Source: Candidatus Sphingomonas colombiensis
GTDB lineage: Bacteria; Pseudomonadota; Alphaproteobacteria; Sphingomonadales; Sphingomonadaceae
Assembly: GCA_029202845.1 (NCBI GenBank)
Contig: CP119315.1
Coordinates: 627,501 to 691,500, forward strand
Length of the DNA stretch: 64,000 nucleotides
Reading direction: 5' to 3'
Position 1 is the stretch's first letter. The number at the start of each line of letters is the position of its first letter. Position numbers and translations under genes: made by a program. Positions 1 to 8,549 of the stretch are shown here, in pieces. The notes under the pieces are model-generated. The model saw nothing but the letters and a program-made list of their open reading frames with translations. It was not told the origin of the DNA and made no database searches.

Positions 1-208
<208 letters not shown>

Positions 209-345
209 TCCTTTGAATCCCCCGATTCACCTTTCGGCAACATCTTTCGTCCAGCCTCACACTTGACGAATCGATTCGAATCAGTCCGAAATGGGGACAG
301 CGGCACATAAATAAATGCCGCAAGCGTCCCGGGTCGGGGGGTCAA

Positions 346-579
346 ATGGCTAAGCATGGTTCCGGCACTCCGCTTCCGCCGGAAGAAATCGAACGTATCC
401 TATGGTCGGCGCGGCGCGCCGGCACGATCCTGATTCTGCCGCGCGAACAGCCCCAGCCAACGATCGATGCGCTCACCGATCAGGGCCTGATCCGCCGCCA
501 GCTCGGCCATATCGTGCTCACCCTGCAGGGTCAGGAACGCCGCCGCAAATGCGCGCATTACATGGCCGCGCTCGCCTGA
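346..579 (+). CDS. Small hypothetical protein (77 aa)
   Basis: A 77-residue ORF starting at an ATG preceded by a G-rich stretch (CGGGTCGGGGGGTCAA) that could act as a ribosome binding site. I do not recognise the family. The charged sequence has an N-terminal part PPEEIERILWSARRAG and a C-terminal part LTLQGQERRRK resembling the wing and last helix of small winged-helix proteins, but this is only an impression. There is no signal peptide or membrane segment. It stands alone between the acs end and a convergent PEP-CTERM gene. Its frame shows the GC-rich third-position pattern expected of coding DNA, so it is probably real. Confidence 0.55.
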   Translation: MAKHGSGTPLPPEEIERILWSARRAGTILILPREQPQPTIDALTDQGLIRRQLGHIVLTLQGQERRRKCAHYMAALA

Positions 580-676
580 GGGCGATAACCACCGCGCGCT
601 TGATTCAAACGATATAAAGTTCGTCGACCGCGACGCTACCCGCGCGCCACTGATTGCCATTCCCACAAACGCAGAA

Positions 677-704
677 GAGCCGCCTATCCCAAGGGCGGCG
701 GCTC
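677..704 (-). terminator. Stem-loop terminator downstream of the PEP-CTERM gene
   Basis: GAGCCGCC at 677-684 pairs perfectly with GGCGGCTC at 697-704 around a 12-nt loop. It lies just after the stop codon of the leftward gene ending at 725, so it probably ends that transcript. There is no strong T-run, so the factor-independent strength is uncertain. Confidence 0.5.
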
Positions 705-724
705 CATGATCTTCTGCGGTTCGC

Positions 725-1264
725 TCAGGCGAACGAAACGTTGGTCCTGACCTTTTGGCGTCGACGCATCGCAAAGCCGATGCCACCGAACCCCGCCAGC
801 ATCATCGCCCAGCTACCCGGTTCCGGAATGCCTGCCAGCGCGTTCGCATTGATCGACAGGTGATAAGCCAGGCCGGGCACTTCGAAATCGGTGAAGTCAT
901 ATTCTCCGGGAAGAAATGTGGGGCTGTAGATGGTGCCTTTGAACACCGAATCCCCCGCCGGAGAAAAGCGGAAGAAGTTGAGACCCAACCCGATGATATC
1001 CATCCCGCCACCGCCTTCCGCGGTGTAGAAGTGGAAGAGAATTGGCGACATCGTACCATCGACGGTGGCCGAACTGGTAAGGGCGAAGATCGTTGGATCG
1101 TCCAGACCGGCATTGTGTCCTGCCGGATCGATATCGGTCGGGCTAAGTGGCAGGATGAAGTTTGCTGTGTGGGAACCGGTAAGGACGAAAGTCGCCGTTT
1201 GAGCAGCGCATGGTGATGCAGCCGCCACGGCGACTGCGGAAGCGAGCAAAACAGATATCCGCAT
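725..1264 (-). CDS. PEP-CTERM sorting domain protein
   Basis: A 179-residue exported protein. Residues 1-21 form a classic signal peptide ending in CAAQ. The middle is a polar, beta-rich passenger of unknown function. The C-terminus has the diagnostic PEP-CTERM signature: PEPGSWAMM followed by a hydrophobic glycine-rich helix (LAGFGGIGFA) and an RRR cluster. Known biology of the family: such proteins are processed at the Pro-Glu-Pro motif by exosortase (EpsH/XrtA types) and exported to the surface, often with exopolysaccharide. No exosortase gene is visible in this window, so the sorting machinery must lie elsewhere. The passenger resembles nothing I can name. Start chosen at ATG 1264, directly ahead of the signal peptide. 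Confidence 0.85.
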   Translation of the reverse strand: MRISVLLASAVAVAAASPCAAQTATFVLTGSHTANFILPLSPTDIDPAGHNAGLDDPTIFALTSSATVDGTMSPILFHFYTAEGGGGMDIIGLGLNFFRFSPAGDSVFKGTIYSPTFLPGEYDFTDFEVPGLAYHLSINANALAGIPEPGSWAMMLAGFGGIGFAMRRRQKVRTNVSFA

Positions 1265-1587
1265 GTAAAACCCCCGTTTTATGCAGAGTTGCCTGGCGTA
1301 TGTCAGAACATAGCGAAGCTCCCCTGCACATGGTTAATCGAAACGTGGCAATTGCGTAAGTGGATCGCATGTCGCGTTCCCATTTTGAGACATGGATCTG
1401 TCGCGCCCCTATGCGCACATCGGACTTTTGATCATCAACGCCGCGCCTGCCACAAACGAAGCATCGACACTCCGGAGCGACGACTTGGCGTTGGTTTCCT
1501 GCTTGCTGACGGAATGCCATCCGCCAGGACTGGAACACGTTCAATCACCACTCCGGCCGTGCAAGATTCAAGCGAGAGCGTTCGCGA
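1265..1587. other. Intergenic region without a recognised gene
   Basis: A stretch of 323 bp between the start of the leftward PEP-CTERM gene and the end of the leftward Crp/Fnr gene. It must hold the PEP-CTERM promoter, but no convincing -35/-10 pair was found. The open frames crossing it have arginine/serine/cysteine-rich translations without any protein character, and I regard them as chance. Confidence 0.6.
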
Positions 1588-2241
1588 TCACGCCGCCAAT
1601 CGCCGCAGGATCGCCGGCGCGACGATCACGATCCGGCCATAGCCACGGGTGATCGCGCCGCCGTGCTCCAGCGCCGCGAGATGCATGTTGGTCACCTTGC
1701 GCGAAAGGCCGCACATTTCCGCGAGATCGGCCTGACTTACCGCCGCCACGCCGCCACCGCCCAGCGCCAGCAGCCGCGCCGCGATGCGGCCACGCGGGTT
1801 CAGCCCGATCAGTTGCGCGGCGAGGTGCACCATCGCGTCGAGCTGGCCGTAAACGAGTTCGCTCACCGCGCGCCACAATGCGGGTTGATCCGCCGCGACC
1901 CGTTCCAGCGCACTGTCCGCGATCAGCAATACGATCGTCGCGCGGGCCGCCGCGCGCGCGGTGGCGATGCGCGGGCCGCCGCCGCCGCGCCGCGACTGGC
2001 CGAACGCGCTCCCCGCCGGCGCGAGATTTACCAGCACGTCGCGCTCCGCCCCCAGCGACGCCTCGATCCTCAACGCACCATCGAGCACCAGGACCAGGCC
2101 CGTTTCCTCATCACCCTCGCCGTAAACCCATTGCCCGGGCGCGAGCCGCACGACGCGCCCCGCGCGCAGCAATGCCGCGCGCAACGGCGCCGGCAGGTGC
2201 GCGAACCAGATAGCGCGCAGCGCGAGGGCCTCGACATCCAT
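1588..2241 (-). CDS. Crp/Fnr family transcriptional regulator
   Basis: A regulator of 217 residues if started at ATG 2241 (MDVEALALRAIW); an upstream in-frame ATG at 2280 adds 13 residues without family character. Residues 15-115 form a cyclic-nucleotide-binding-like beta roll (LAPGQWVYGEGDEETGLVLVL). Then come the long dimerisation helix and a C-terminal winged helix with the recognition region SQADLAEMCGLSRKVTNMHL. No cysteine cluster of the FNR [4Fe-4S] type is seen, so it is not an oxygen sensor of that kind, and the effector is unknown. It is transcribed divergently from the TauD-like dioxygenase with only about 70 bp between the start codons. Local regulation of that gene, or of itself, is therefore a reasonable inference. 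Confidence 0.85.
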   Translation of the reverse strand: MDVEALALRAIWFAHLPAPLRAALLRAGRVVRLAPGQWVYGEGDEETGLVLVLDGALRIEASLGAERDVLVNLAPAGSAFGQSRRGGGGPRIATARAAARATIVLLIADSALERVAADQPALWRAVSELVYGQLDAMVHLAAQLIGLNPRGRIAARLLALGGGGVAAVSQADLAEMCGLSRKVTNMHLAALEHGGAITRGYGRIVIVAPAILRRLAA

Positions 2242-2312
2242 CGCACGAATGTAACCAACGTGACATTCCATTGCGAGCACTCACGATAGAATGCGCGCGA
2301 TAAGGAGAGGAT

Positions 2313-3149
2313 ATGATGAGCGACGTACGATTCCGCCCGCTGTCCGATCATGTCGGCGTCGAGGCGCTCGATATCGATCTGAACGCGATCGACGACAATG
2401 CGTTCGGCGCGCTGCGTAGCGCGGTGGCCGATCACGGCATATTGTTCGTCCGCGATCAGCAGCTGACGCCCGAACAGCATATCGCCTTCGCGCGGCGCTG
2501 GGGCGATATCGACGTGAACAATTATTTCCCGGCGAACGGCGGCCACCCGGAAATCGCCGAGGTGCGCAAATCGGAGACCCAGACCACCAATATCGGCGGC
2601 GGCTGGCACACCGATCACACTTACGATCAGGTGCCCGCGATGGGATCGATCCTGCTCGCGCGCGAGACCCCGCCGACCGGCGGCGACACCTTGTTCGCCA
2701 GCATGGGCGCGGCGTTCGACGCGCTTTCAGAGGGGCTGAAGCAAACGCTGCGCGGGCTGCGCGCGGTGCATTCGGCCGATCATATCTACAGCGCCGACGG
2801 CATCTATGCGCAGACCGATCAGGCCGCCGATCTGAAGGGGCATGATATCCACACCCATGCTGTCCATCCGGTCGCGCTGCGCCATCCCCGGACGGGGCGG
2901 GAACTGCTTTACGTCAATCCTGCCTTCACGCTGCATTTCGAAGGATGGACGCGTGAGGAAAGCATGCCGCTGCTGCAATATCTGTACAGCGTGGCGATGC
3001 GGCCGGAATTTCACTGTCGCGTGCAATGGGCGCCGGGATCGATCGCGGTGTGGGACAATCGCTCGACCTGGCATCATGCGTTGAACGATTATCAGGGCCA
3101 TCGCCGGCTGATGCACCGTATCACGATCGCAGGAGAGCCGCTTGAATGA
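2313..3149 (+). CDS. TauD/TfdA family Fe(II)/2-oxoglutarate dioxygenase
   Basis: A 278-residue cytoplasmic enzyme, the usual length for TauD/TfdA dioxygenases. The facial triad is visible: H99 and D101 in GGWHTDHTY, and H254 in WDNRSTWHHALNDY. The 2-oxoglutarate-binding arginine lies in the final RRLMHRI segment (R269). These enzymes couple 2-oxoglutarate decarboxylation to hydroxylation of sulfonates, aryloxyacids or related small molecules. The substrate cannot be read from sequence; with no sulfonate transporter nearby, taurine is only one possibility. A strong ribosome binding site (AAGGAGAGG) precedes two adjacent ATG codons at 2313 and 2316, either of which could be used. It is divergent from a Crp/Fnr regulator. 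Confidence 0.9.
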   Translation: MMSDVRFRPLSDHVGVEALDIDLNAIDDNAFGALRSAVADHGILFVRDQQLTPEQHIAFARRWGDIDVNNYFPANGGHPEIAEVRKSETQTTNIGGGWHTDHTYDQVPAMGSILLARETPPTGGDTLFASMGAAFDALSEGLKQTLRGLRAVHSADHIYSADGIYAQTDQAADLKGHDIHTHAVHPVALRHPRTGRELLYVNPAFTLHFEGWTREESMPLLQYLYSVAMRPEFHCRVQWAPGSIAVWDNRSTWHHALNDYQGHRRLMHRITIAGEPLE

Positions 3150-3295
3150 AGGGGAAACGCGCTACGTAATTCCCCCAATCCACACCCGGCCCACAATGCT
3201 TTATCGTTTCGCCTTCGTAAAGGCGTACATGAAACCATATTCGCTTTGCGGGCCGTGATGCTGGCATCCATTCCCCGTCGAGCCGGAGAATGCAG

Positions 3296-3748
3296 ATGAT
3301 CCGCAAATCCTCTTATCTTCTTGCCGGCATCGCAGCACTTTGCGCGACTGGCGCGATCGCCAAGCAATGGGTCGATTATTCGCCGACCAAGGGTTTTTGG
3401 GAAATCAACGCGATCGAATGCGATCCCAACCATGTCGACGACTATCTGACCGGGCTGCGCCGCACCCAGGCGCCGGTGTTCGAGGCGCTGAAGCATCGCG
3501 GGCTGGTCGATGACTACAAGTTCCTCACCCGCAACGGTTATGTGAAGAATTCGCCCAGCGTCGTCATCATGGCGCATTTCACCAGCGCCGCCGCGCTGGA
3601 ACCGAACAAGGCGCGCGACGAAGCGATCGAGAAGGAAATCACCGCCGGCATGAGCGACGCCGACGCGAAGGCCGCCGTCGCCGGTTACGAAAAGTATCGC
3701 ACCTTCATCGACGACGCGACCTATCAGGAAGTGCGCTTCGCCAAATAA
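3296..3748 (+). CDS. Secreted hypothetical protein
   Basis: An exported protein of about 150 residues with a clear signal peptide (IRKSSYLLAGIAALCATGAIA) and a soluble mature part of mixed helix character. ATG 3296 is preferred over ATG 3290 because the GGAG site at 3284-3287 touches the first ATG but is well spaced for the second. I do not recognise the family by motif. The mature sequence FWEINAIECDPNHVDDYLTGLRRTQAP and the later FTSAAALEP resemble the ferredoxin-like alpha/beta barrel dimers of the NIPSNAP/ABM type, offered only as an inference. It is followed closely by the convergent thrC gene. Confidence 0.7.
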   Translation: MIRKSSYLLAGIAALCATGAIAKQWVDYSPTKGFWEINAIECDPNHVDDYLTGLRRTQAPVFEALKHRGLVDDYKFLTRNGYVKNSPSVVIMAHFTSAAALEPNKARDEAIEKEITAGMSDADAKAAVAGYEKYRTFIDDATYQEVRFAK

Positions 3749-3766
3749 CCCCGGCGCGCGCGGCCG

Positions 3767-4990
3767 TCACAACCGATCGAAATCGATCGGCGCGTGACGG
3801 TCCAGCGTGCGTGGTGCCTCCGGCATCGGATATTTGAGGCCGGTGGCGCAGTTGAACAGCACCACCTCCTCATCCTCGTCGACCTCGCCGTCGCGCAGCG
3901 CCTGACGATAGGCCGCGAGCGTCGCGCCGCCTTCGGGGCAGAGCAGCAGGCCATCCTTGCGCGCGCAATCGTCCACCGCCTGAAGGATCGCCGGATCGCC
4001 GACCGCGAGCGCCTTGCCCCCGCTCTCCCGCACCGCGCGCAGGATCAGGAAATCGCCGACCGCGCGCGGCACGCGGATGCCCGCCGCGACGGTATGCGCG
4101 TCCTCCCAGCGCTCGGCATGTTCCTCGCCCGCCTCGAACGCGCGGACCATCGGCGCGCAGCCCGCCGCCTGCACCGCATACATGCGCGGCCGTTCGCTGC
4201 CGATCCAGCCGAGCTTCTCCAGCTCGTCGAACGCCTTCCACATGCCGATCAGCCCGGTGCCCCCGCCGGTGGGATAGAAGATCGCCTTGGGCAGCCGCCA
4301 GCCGAGTTGCGCGGCCAGCTCCAGCCCCATCGTCTTCTTGCCCTCGATCCGATACGGCTCCTTGAGCGTGGAGAAGTCGAACCAGCGCCCCTCGCCCGCT
4401 CCCTTGCCGACGATCGCGCCGCAATCATCGATCAGGCCGTTGACGCGCCACACCCGAGCGCCCTGCATCGCGATCTCGCGGACGTTTACCTCGGGCGTGT
4501 CCTCGGGGCAGAAGACGATCGTCTCGATGCCCACGCGCGTGGCATAAGCTGCAAGCGCGGCCCCTGCGTTCCCGTTGGTCGGCATGGCGATGCGCTTGAC
4601 GCCAAGCTCCTTCGCCATCGCCACCGCCATCACCAGCCCGCGCGCCTTGAAGCTGCCGGTGGGCAGGCGCCCCTCGTCCTTCACCAGCACGTTCGCGCCG
4701 CCAGCCTGCGGGATCGGAACGAGCGGCGTTTCGACCTCGCCGAGGCTCACGACATTTTCCGTCCGCCGCACCGGAAGCAGTTCGCGCCACCGCCACAGAT
4801 CGGTCTCGCGCGCCGCCAGCGTATCGCGGCCCAGCGCAGCCTTCACGGCCGCCAGATCGTAGCGGACGAGCAACGGCCGCCCCGCGCGCGACAGGCCATG
4901 GAGCTGATCCGCCTCATAACGCTCGCCGGTCAGCGAGCATTCGAGATGCGTGACGAAGGTTGGCCGTTCAGCCGTGAGGTTTTCGTTCAT
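3767..4990 (-). CDS. thrC: Threonine synthase
   Basis: A PLP-dependent fold-type II enzyme of 407 residues converting O-phospho-L-homoserine to L-threonine and phosphate, the last step of threonine biosynthesis. The PLP lysine sits in GSFKARG, the phosphate cup in the glycine-rich GGGTGLIG, and the substrate-side motif is PTNGNAGAALAAYA. An N-terminal segment LECSLTGERYEADQL matches the start of the group of threonine synthases that carry a zinc-ribbon-like lead, here with the cysteines largely lost. Start set at ATG 4990, after an AGAGAG site; the upstream in-frame ATG (5080) adds 30 residues lacking conservation. Monocistronic as seen. The related cysteate synthase is a less likely alternative. 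Confidence 0.88.
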   Translation of the reverse strand: MNENLTAERPTFVTHLECSLTGERYEADQLHGLSRAGRPLLVRYDLAAVKAALGRDTLAARETDLWRWRELLPVRRTENVVSLGEVETPLVPIPQAGGANVLVKDEGRLPTGSFKARGLVMAVAMAKELGVKRIAMPTNGNAGAALAAYATRVGIETIVFCPEDTPEVNVREIAMQGARVWRVNGLIDDCGAIVGKGAGEGRWFDFSTLKEPYRIEGKKTMGLELAAQLGWRLPKAIFYPTGGGTGLIGMWKAFDELEKLGWIGSERPRMYAVQAAGCAPMVRAFEAGEEHAERWEDAHTVAAGIRVPRAVGDFLILRAVRESGGKALAVGDPAILQAVDDCARKDGLLLCPEGGATLAAYRQALRDGEVDEDEEVVLFNCATGLKYPMPEAPRTLDRHAPIDFDRL

Positions 4991-5152
4991 CCGGTCAAAA
5001 TCTCTCTTTGAAAACGCGCCGAAAGGCGAGTTTTGAGACCGCACCGGCCCGCTCCCCAACCCGCATCCCACCGGCATCATGGCTGGGAGGCGGGGTGAGG
5101 GCGCAGGCTGGTGCCGCGAAATGCGCTCGTCCGCGCATTTTCAAAAGAACGA

Positions 5153-5695
5153 TCAGTCGGCGGTCTTGGCGACGCCCACCAGCGCCGGGCGGAGCAGGCG
5201 ATCGCGGATCATCCAGCCGGATTGCATTTCCTGCACGATCGAGCCCGGCGCGGCATCGGCCGACGGAATCTCGACCATCGCCTGATGGCGATTGGGATCG
5301 AGCTGTTCGCCCAGCGTGCTGATCCGCGTGATGCCGTGGCGCTGGAATACATTGGCCAGCTCACGCATCGTCGCTTCAATCCCGGCGACGAGGCCCTTGA
5401 GCTTTTCGTCCTCGCGCAGTTCCGCCGGGATCGCGGCCAGCCCGCGCTCCATATTGTCGTTCACCGACAGGATATCGCGCGCGAAGTTGGTCGCGGCATA
5501 AGCGCGCGCATCGGCGGCGTCCTTTTCGGCGCGGCGGCGCACGTTCTGCACCTCCGCCTGCGCATAAAGCACCTGCTGCTTCGCCTCGGCGAGCGCGGCC
5601 TCCAGTTCGCCGGTCCGATCATGCTCTGCCACTTCGGGCGCCGCCTCGGCGGTCTCGTCGCGCAGATTCTCGGTCGTATTCTCGTCGGTCATCAT
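5153..5695 (-). CDS. grpE: Nucleotide exchange factor GrpE
   Basis: A 180-residue GrpE, co-chaperone of DnaK that drives ADP release in the cytoplasm. It has the acidic N-terminus, a long dimerising coiled coil (about 28-85, AALAEAKQQVLYAQAEVQNVRRRAEKD) and the C-terminal beta domain with DPNRHQAM, the family signature, near residues 133-140. It lies 19 bp downstream of hrcA on the same strand, forming the hrcA-grpE heat-shock operon common in alphaproteobacteria. dnaK and dnaJ are not in the window. The tandem ATG at the start leaves the first residue uncertain by one codon. Confidence 0.97.
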   Translation of the reverse strand: MMTDENTTENLRDETAEAAPEVAEHDRTGELEAALAEAKQQVLYAQAEVQNVRRRAEKDAADARAYAATNFARDILSVNDNMERGLAAIPAELREDEKLKGLVAGIEATMRELANVFQRHGITRISTLGEQLDPNRHQAMVEIPSADAAPGSIVQEMQSGWMIRDRLLRPALVGVAKTAD

Positions 5696-5714
5696 ATTCC
5701 TGTCTGTTGGCGGC

Positions 5715-6758
5715 TCACCCGATCAGGCGGGCGAGCGTCGCGGCCGTGAAATCCACCATGGGCACGACGCGCGCGTAGTTCAACCGCGTCGGGCCGATCA
5801 CGCCCACGACGCCGACGACGCGGCCGTCCTGTCCGCGAAACGGTTTGGCGATCACGGAGGATCCGGAAAGCGCGAACAATTTCGTCTCCGCGCCGATGAA
5901 GATGCGCGTGGCATCGCCCGCGCGCGCCGAATCGAGCAGCGCCGCGATCTCCTGCTTGCCCTCCAGATCGTCGAGCAGATCGCGCACCCGCTCCAGATCG
6001 GCGGCGGCGGCATCGTCGAGCAGCCGCCCCTGCCCGCGCACGATCAGCACCGCGCGGCGACCGCCATCCTCGCTCCACACCGCGATCCCGCGCTGGATCA
6101 GCGCCTGCGCGGTCGCGTCGAGCGCGGCCTGTCCAGCGGCAAGCTCATGATCGATCCGCGCGCGCGCCTGTGCCAGCGTGAGGCCGGCGAGCGTCGCGGA
6201 CATGTAATTCCCCGCTTCGATCAGCGCGGACGGGCCGACGCCCGGCGGCAGATCGATCACGCGATTCTCGACCGCGCCATCCTCGCTCACCAGCACCGCA
6301 AGCGCCTGTGTGGGAGACAAAGGCACGAATCCGATCGAGCGCAGCACCTGCTCATGTTTGGGCACCATCACCAGCCCGGCGCAGGCCGACAGCCCGGAAA
6401 GCGCGGCGGTGGTGGCGGCCAGCGCCTCCTCCACCGGGCCGCCGGCGGCCGCGCGCGCCTCGATCGCGGCGCGCTCCTCGCGGCTCGGCTCGGAAACCTG
6501 CATCATCCCGTCGACGAACAGCCGCAGGCCCAATTCGGTCGGCATCCGCCCGGCGGAAGTGTGCGGCGCGGCAAGCAGCCCGACCGTCTCAAGCTGCGCG
6601 AGCACGCTGCGGATCGACGCGGGCGACAGGTTCAGCCCCGCCTGCGCCAGGGTGCGCGACCCAACCGGCGTGCCGCTCTCCAGATAGCTATCGACCACGC
6701 GGCGGAAGATATCCCGCGCGCGATCGCTAAGCTCGGAAACGGGGGTGGCGGCGGTCAT
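5715..6758 (-). CDS. hrcA: Heat-inducible transcription repressor HrcA
   Basis: A 347-residue HrcA, full length for the family. The N-terminal winged helix is visible (LSDRARDIFRRVVDSYLESGTPVGSRTL, then SPASIRSVLAQLETVGLL), followed by the insert and GAF-like dimerisation domains and the C-terminal VGVIGPTRLNYARVVPMVD motif. HrcA normally represses chaperone genes by binding CIRCE elements, with GroEL as its folding partner. No CIRCE inverted repeat is present just upstream here, so the target operon is probably elsewhere (groESL). A possible sigma-70-like promoter sits so close to the ATG that the message could be leaderless. First gene of the hrcA-grpE pair. Confidence 0.96.
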   Translation of the reverse strand: MTAATPVSELSDRARDIFRRVVDSYLESGTPVGSRTLAQAGLNLSPASIRSVLAQLETVGLLAAPHTSAGRMPTELGLRLFVDGMMQVSEPSREERAAIEARAAAGGPVEEALAATTAALSGLSACAGLVMVPKHEQVLRSIGFVPLSPTQALAVLVSEDGAVENRVIDLPPGVGPSALIEAGNYMSATLAGLTLAQARARIDHELAAGQAALDATAQALIQRGIAVWSEDGGRRAVLIVRGQGRLLDDAAAADLERVRDLLDDLEGKQEIAALLDSARAGDATRIFIGAETKLFALSGSSVIAKPFRGQDGRVVGVVGVIGPTRLNYARVVPMVDFTAATLARLIG

Positions 6759-6766
6759 CGCCGGCT

Positions 6767-6795
6767 GATGTAGGACGGCGCGGGCATTGGCTCAA
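6767..6795 (-). promoter_or_regulatory. Possible hrcA promoter giving a near-leaderless transcript
   Basis: Read on the minus strand, TTGAGC (6790-6795) and TACATC (6767-6772) are separated by exactly 17 bp. The -10 box ends only 8 nt before the hrcA ATG (6758), and no Shine-Dalgarno sequence is seen between them. If used, transcription would begin at or next to the start codon. Confidence 0.3.
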
Positions 6796-6833
6796 CGGTC
6801 AGGACCGATCGACAATGAGTTATGGCACCGCAA

Positions 6834-7916
6834 TCAAAAACCCAATGTCTCCGCCACCACCGCGTTGACGATCCGTCCCTTGTCGACGTTCAGCCCCTCT
6901 TTCAGCCCCGGATCGTCATCCAGCGCCGCCAGCCCCTTCGCCGCGAGCGCAAGTCCGTAAGGCAGCGTCGCATTGTTGAGCGCATAGCTCGATGTCAGCG
7001 GCACCGCGCCGGGCATGTTCGCCACGCAATAATGGATCACGCCATCCACCTCATAGGTCGGATCGGCGTGGGTGGTGGGATGCGAAGTCTCGAAACAACC
7101 GCCCTGATCGATCGCGACATCGACCAGCACCGCGCGCGGCTTCATCAGTTTCAGCATCTCGCGCGTCACCAGCTTGGGCGCGGCGGCGCCCGGCACCAGC
7201 ACTGCGCCGATCACCACATCGGCCGTGGCGAGCGCCTCCTCGATCGCGGCGATGGTGGAAAAATGCGTATCCGCGCGCCCGTGGAACATGTCGTCGAGCT
7301 GGCGCAGCCGGCGCAATGAGCGATCGAAGATGCTGACGTTCGCGCCCAGCCCCGTCGCCATCCGCGCCGCATGGGTGCCTACCACGCCGCCGCCGAGGAT
7401 CACGACATTGGCCGGCGCCACCCCCGGCACGCCGCCCATCAGCACGCCGCGCCCGCCCGATACGGCGCGCAGCGCGGTCGCGCCCGCCTCGATCGACAGC
7501 CGCCCGGCCACCTCGCTCATCGGCGCGAGCAGCGGCAGGCCGCCCGATGCATCGGTCACCGTCTCGTAAGCGATCGCGCTGACGCCGGATGCCATCAGCC
7601 CGCGCGCCTGATCGGGATCGGGGGCGAGGTGGAGATAGGTGAACAGGATCTGCCCCTCGCGCAATTGCACCCATTCGTGCGGCTGCGGCTCCTTCACCTT
7701 CACCACCATCTCGGCGCGCGCGAACACCTCCTGCGGCGTCGCGACGATCTCCGCGCCGGATTGCGCGTAAACCTCGTCACCCGCGCCGATCCCCGCCCCG
7801 GCGCCGGTCTCAACGATCACGCGATGCCCATGGTGGCGATATTCACGCACCGCGCCAGGCGTCAGCCCGACGCGGAATTCGTTGTTCTTGATCTCGCGAG
7901 GAACGCCGACCAGCAT
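6834..7916 (-). CDS. ald: Alanine dehydrogenase
   Basis: A 360-residue NAD-dependent alanine dehydrogenase (L-alanine + NAD+ + water to pyruvate + NH4+ + NADH). The N-terminal signature VGVPREIKNNEFRVGLTPG contains the substrate arginine, and a lysine of the active site lies in VKVKEPQP. The Rossmann NAD motif GGGVVGTHAARMATGLGA is central, and DVAIDQGGCFETSHPTTH is the catalytic loop with the essential histidine and aspartate. It is slightly shorter than the common 370 residues but has all blocks. Divergent from the fds operon across a 135-bp spacer that must hold both promoters. Role: alanine catabolism or ammonium assimilation. Confidence 0.96.
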   Translation of the reverse strand: MLVGVPREIKNNEFRVGLTPGAVREYRHHGHRVIVETGAGAGIGAGDEVYAQSGAEIVATPQEVFARAEMVVKVKEPQPHEWVQLREGQILFTYLHLAPDPDQARGLMASGVSAIAYETVTDASGGLPLLAPMSEVAGRLSIEAGATALRAVSGGRGVLMGGVPGVAPANVVILGGGVVGTHAARMATGLGANVSIFDRSLRRLRQLDDMFHGRADTHFSTIAAIEEALATADVVIGAVLVPGAAAPKLVTREMLKLMKPRAVLVDVAIDQGGCFETSHPTTHADPTYEVDGVIHYCVANMPGAVPLTSSYALNNATLPYGLALAAKGLAALDDDPGLKEGLNVDKGRIVNAVVAETLGF

Positions 7917-8051
7917 CTTGCCATCTCCTGTACGTAGCGCGCGCTATACTGCGGAGACCGGGCGAAATCCCGCCAAATCCCGATCTCGGCACGCCGGGCA
8001 GAAAATAATATCCGTTGATCGCCCAGCCGCGCGGTGCGACCCCTAAGCGCG

Positions 8052-8549
8052 ATGACCCGGACCAACACCGCCCGGCAGGAGAGTCCTTCCGCCCGCTACG
8101 CCGAAGCGATCGCGCGCTTCCTGCGCGACCGCGCGCCGCGCCGCGATGCGCTGCTCCCCCTGCTCCACGCGCTGCAGGTCGAATTCGGATATATCGACGG
8201 CGCAATGGTCGTGCCGGTCGCCGCCGCGCTCAACCTGAGCCGCGCGGACGCGCATGGCGTCGTCACTTTCTATCACGATTTCCGCACTGCCCCCGCCGGC
8301 ACGCACATCATCCGGCTGTGCCGCGCCGAAAGCTGCCAGGCGCGCGGCGGTGCCGCGATCGAGCGCCACGCGACGGAGCGGCTGGGGCTGAACATGGGCG
8401 AGACGAGCGCCGATGGCCGTGTAACGATCGAGCCGATCTATTGCCTCGGCCTGTGCGCCACCGGACCGAATGCGCTGGTCGATGGCCGCCCCGTTTCGCG
8501 CCTTGATGCAGCGAAGATCGACCGGATCGCGGCGGAGCTGCTGGCATGA
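8052..8549 (+). CDS. fdsG: NAD-dependent formate dehydrogenase, gamma subunit (NuoE-like)
   Basis: A 165-residue thioredoxin-like [2Fe-2S] protein of the NuoE family. The four cluster cysteines are C90 and C95 (RLCRAESCQARGG) and C131 and C135 (CLGLCATGPN). Together with the next three genes it forms the soluble FDS formate dehydrogenase, in which FdsG/FdsB mirror the NADH-oxidising arm of complex I and pass electrons from formate to NAD+. ATG 8052 is preferred over an upstream in-frame TTG/ATG because it begins the conserved part. It overlaps fdsB by 4 bp (ATGA), implying translational coupling. First gene of the operon. Confidence 0.94.
   Translation: MTRTNTARQESPSARYAEAIARFLRDRAPRRDALLPLLHALQVEFGYIDGAMVVPVAAALNLSRADAHGVVTFYHDFRTAPAGTHIIRLCRAESCQARGGAAIERHATERLGLNMGETSADGRVTIEPIYCLGLCATGPNALVDGRPVSRLDAAKIDRIAAELLA

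Noticed and set aside
1289..1652. Two overlapping plus-strand ORFs in the gap after the PEP-CTERM gene
   Set aside because: Arg/Ser/Cys/His-rich translations without conserved features, no ribosome binding site, and partial overlap with the Crp/Fnr gene.
6759..6833. CIRCE operator upstream of hrcA
   Set aside because: The TTAGCACTC-N9-GAGTGCTAA pattern was looked for and is not present, even in a degenerate form.
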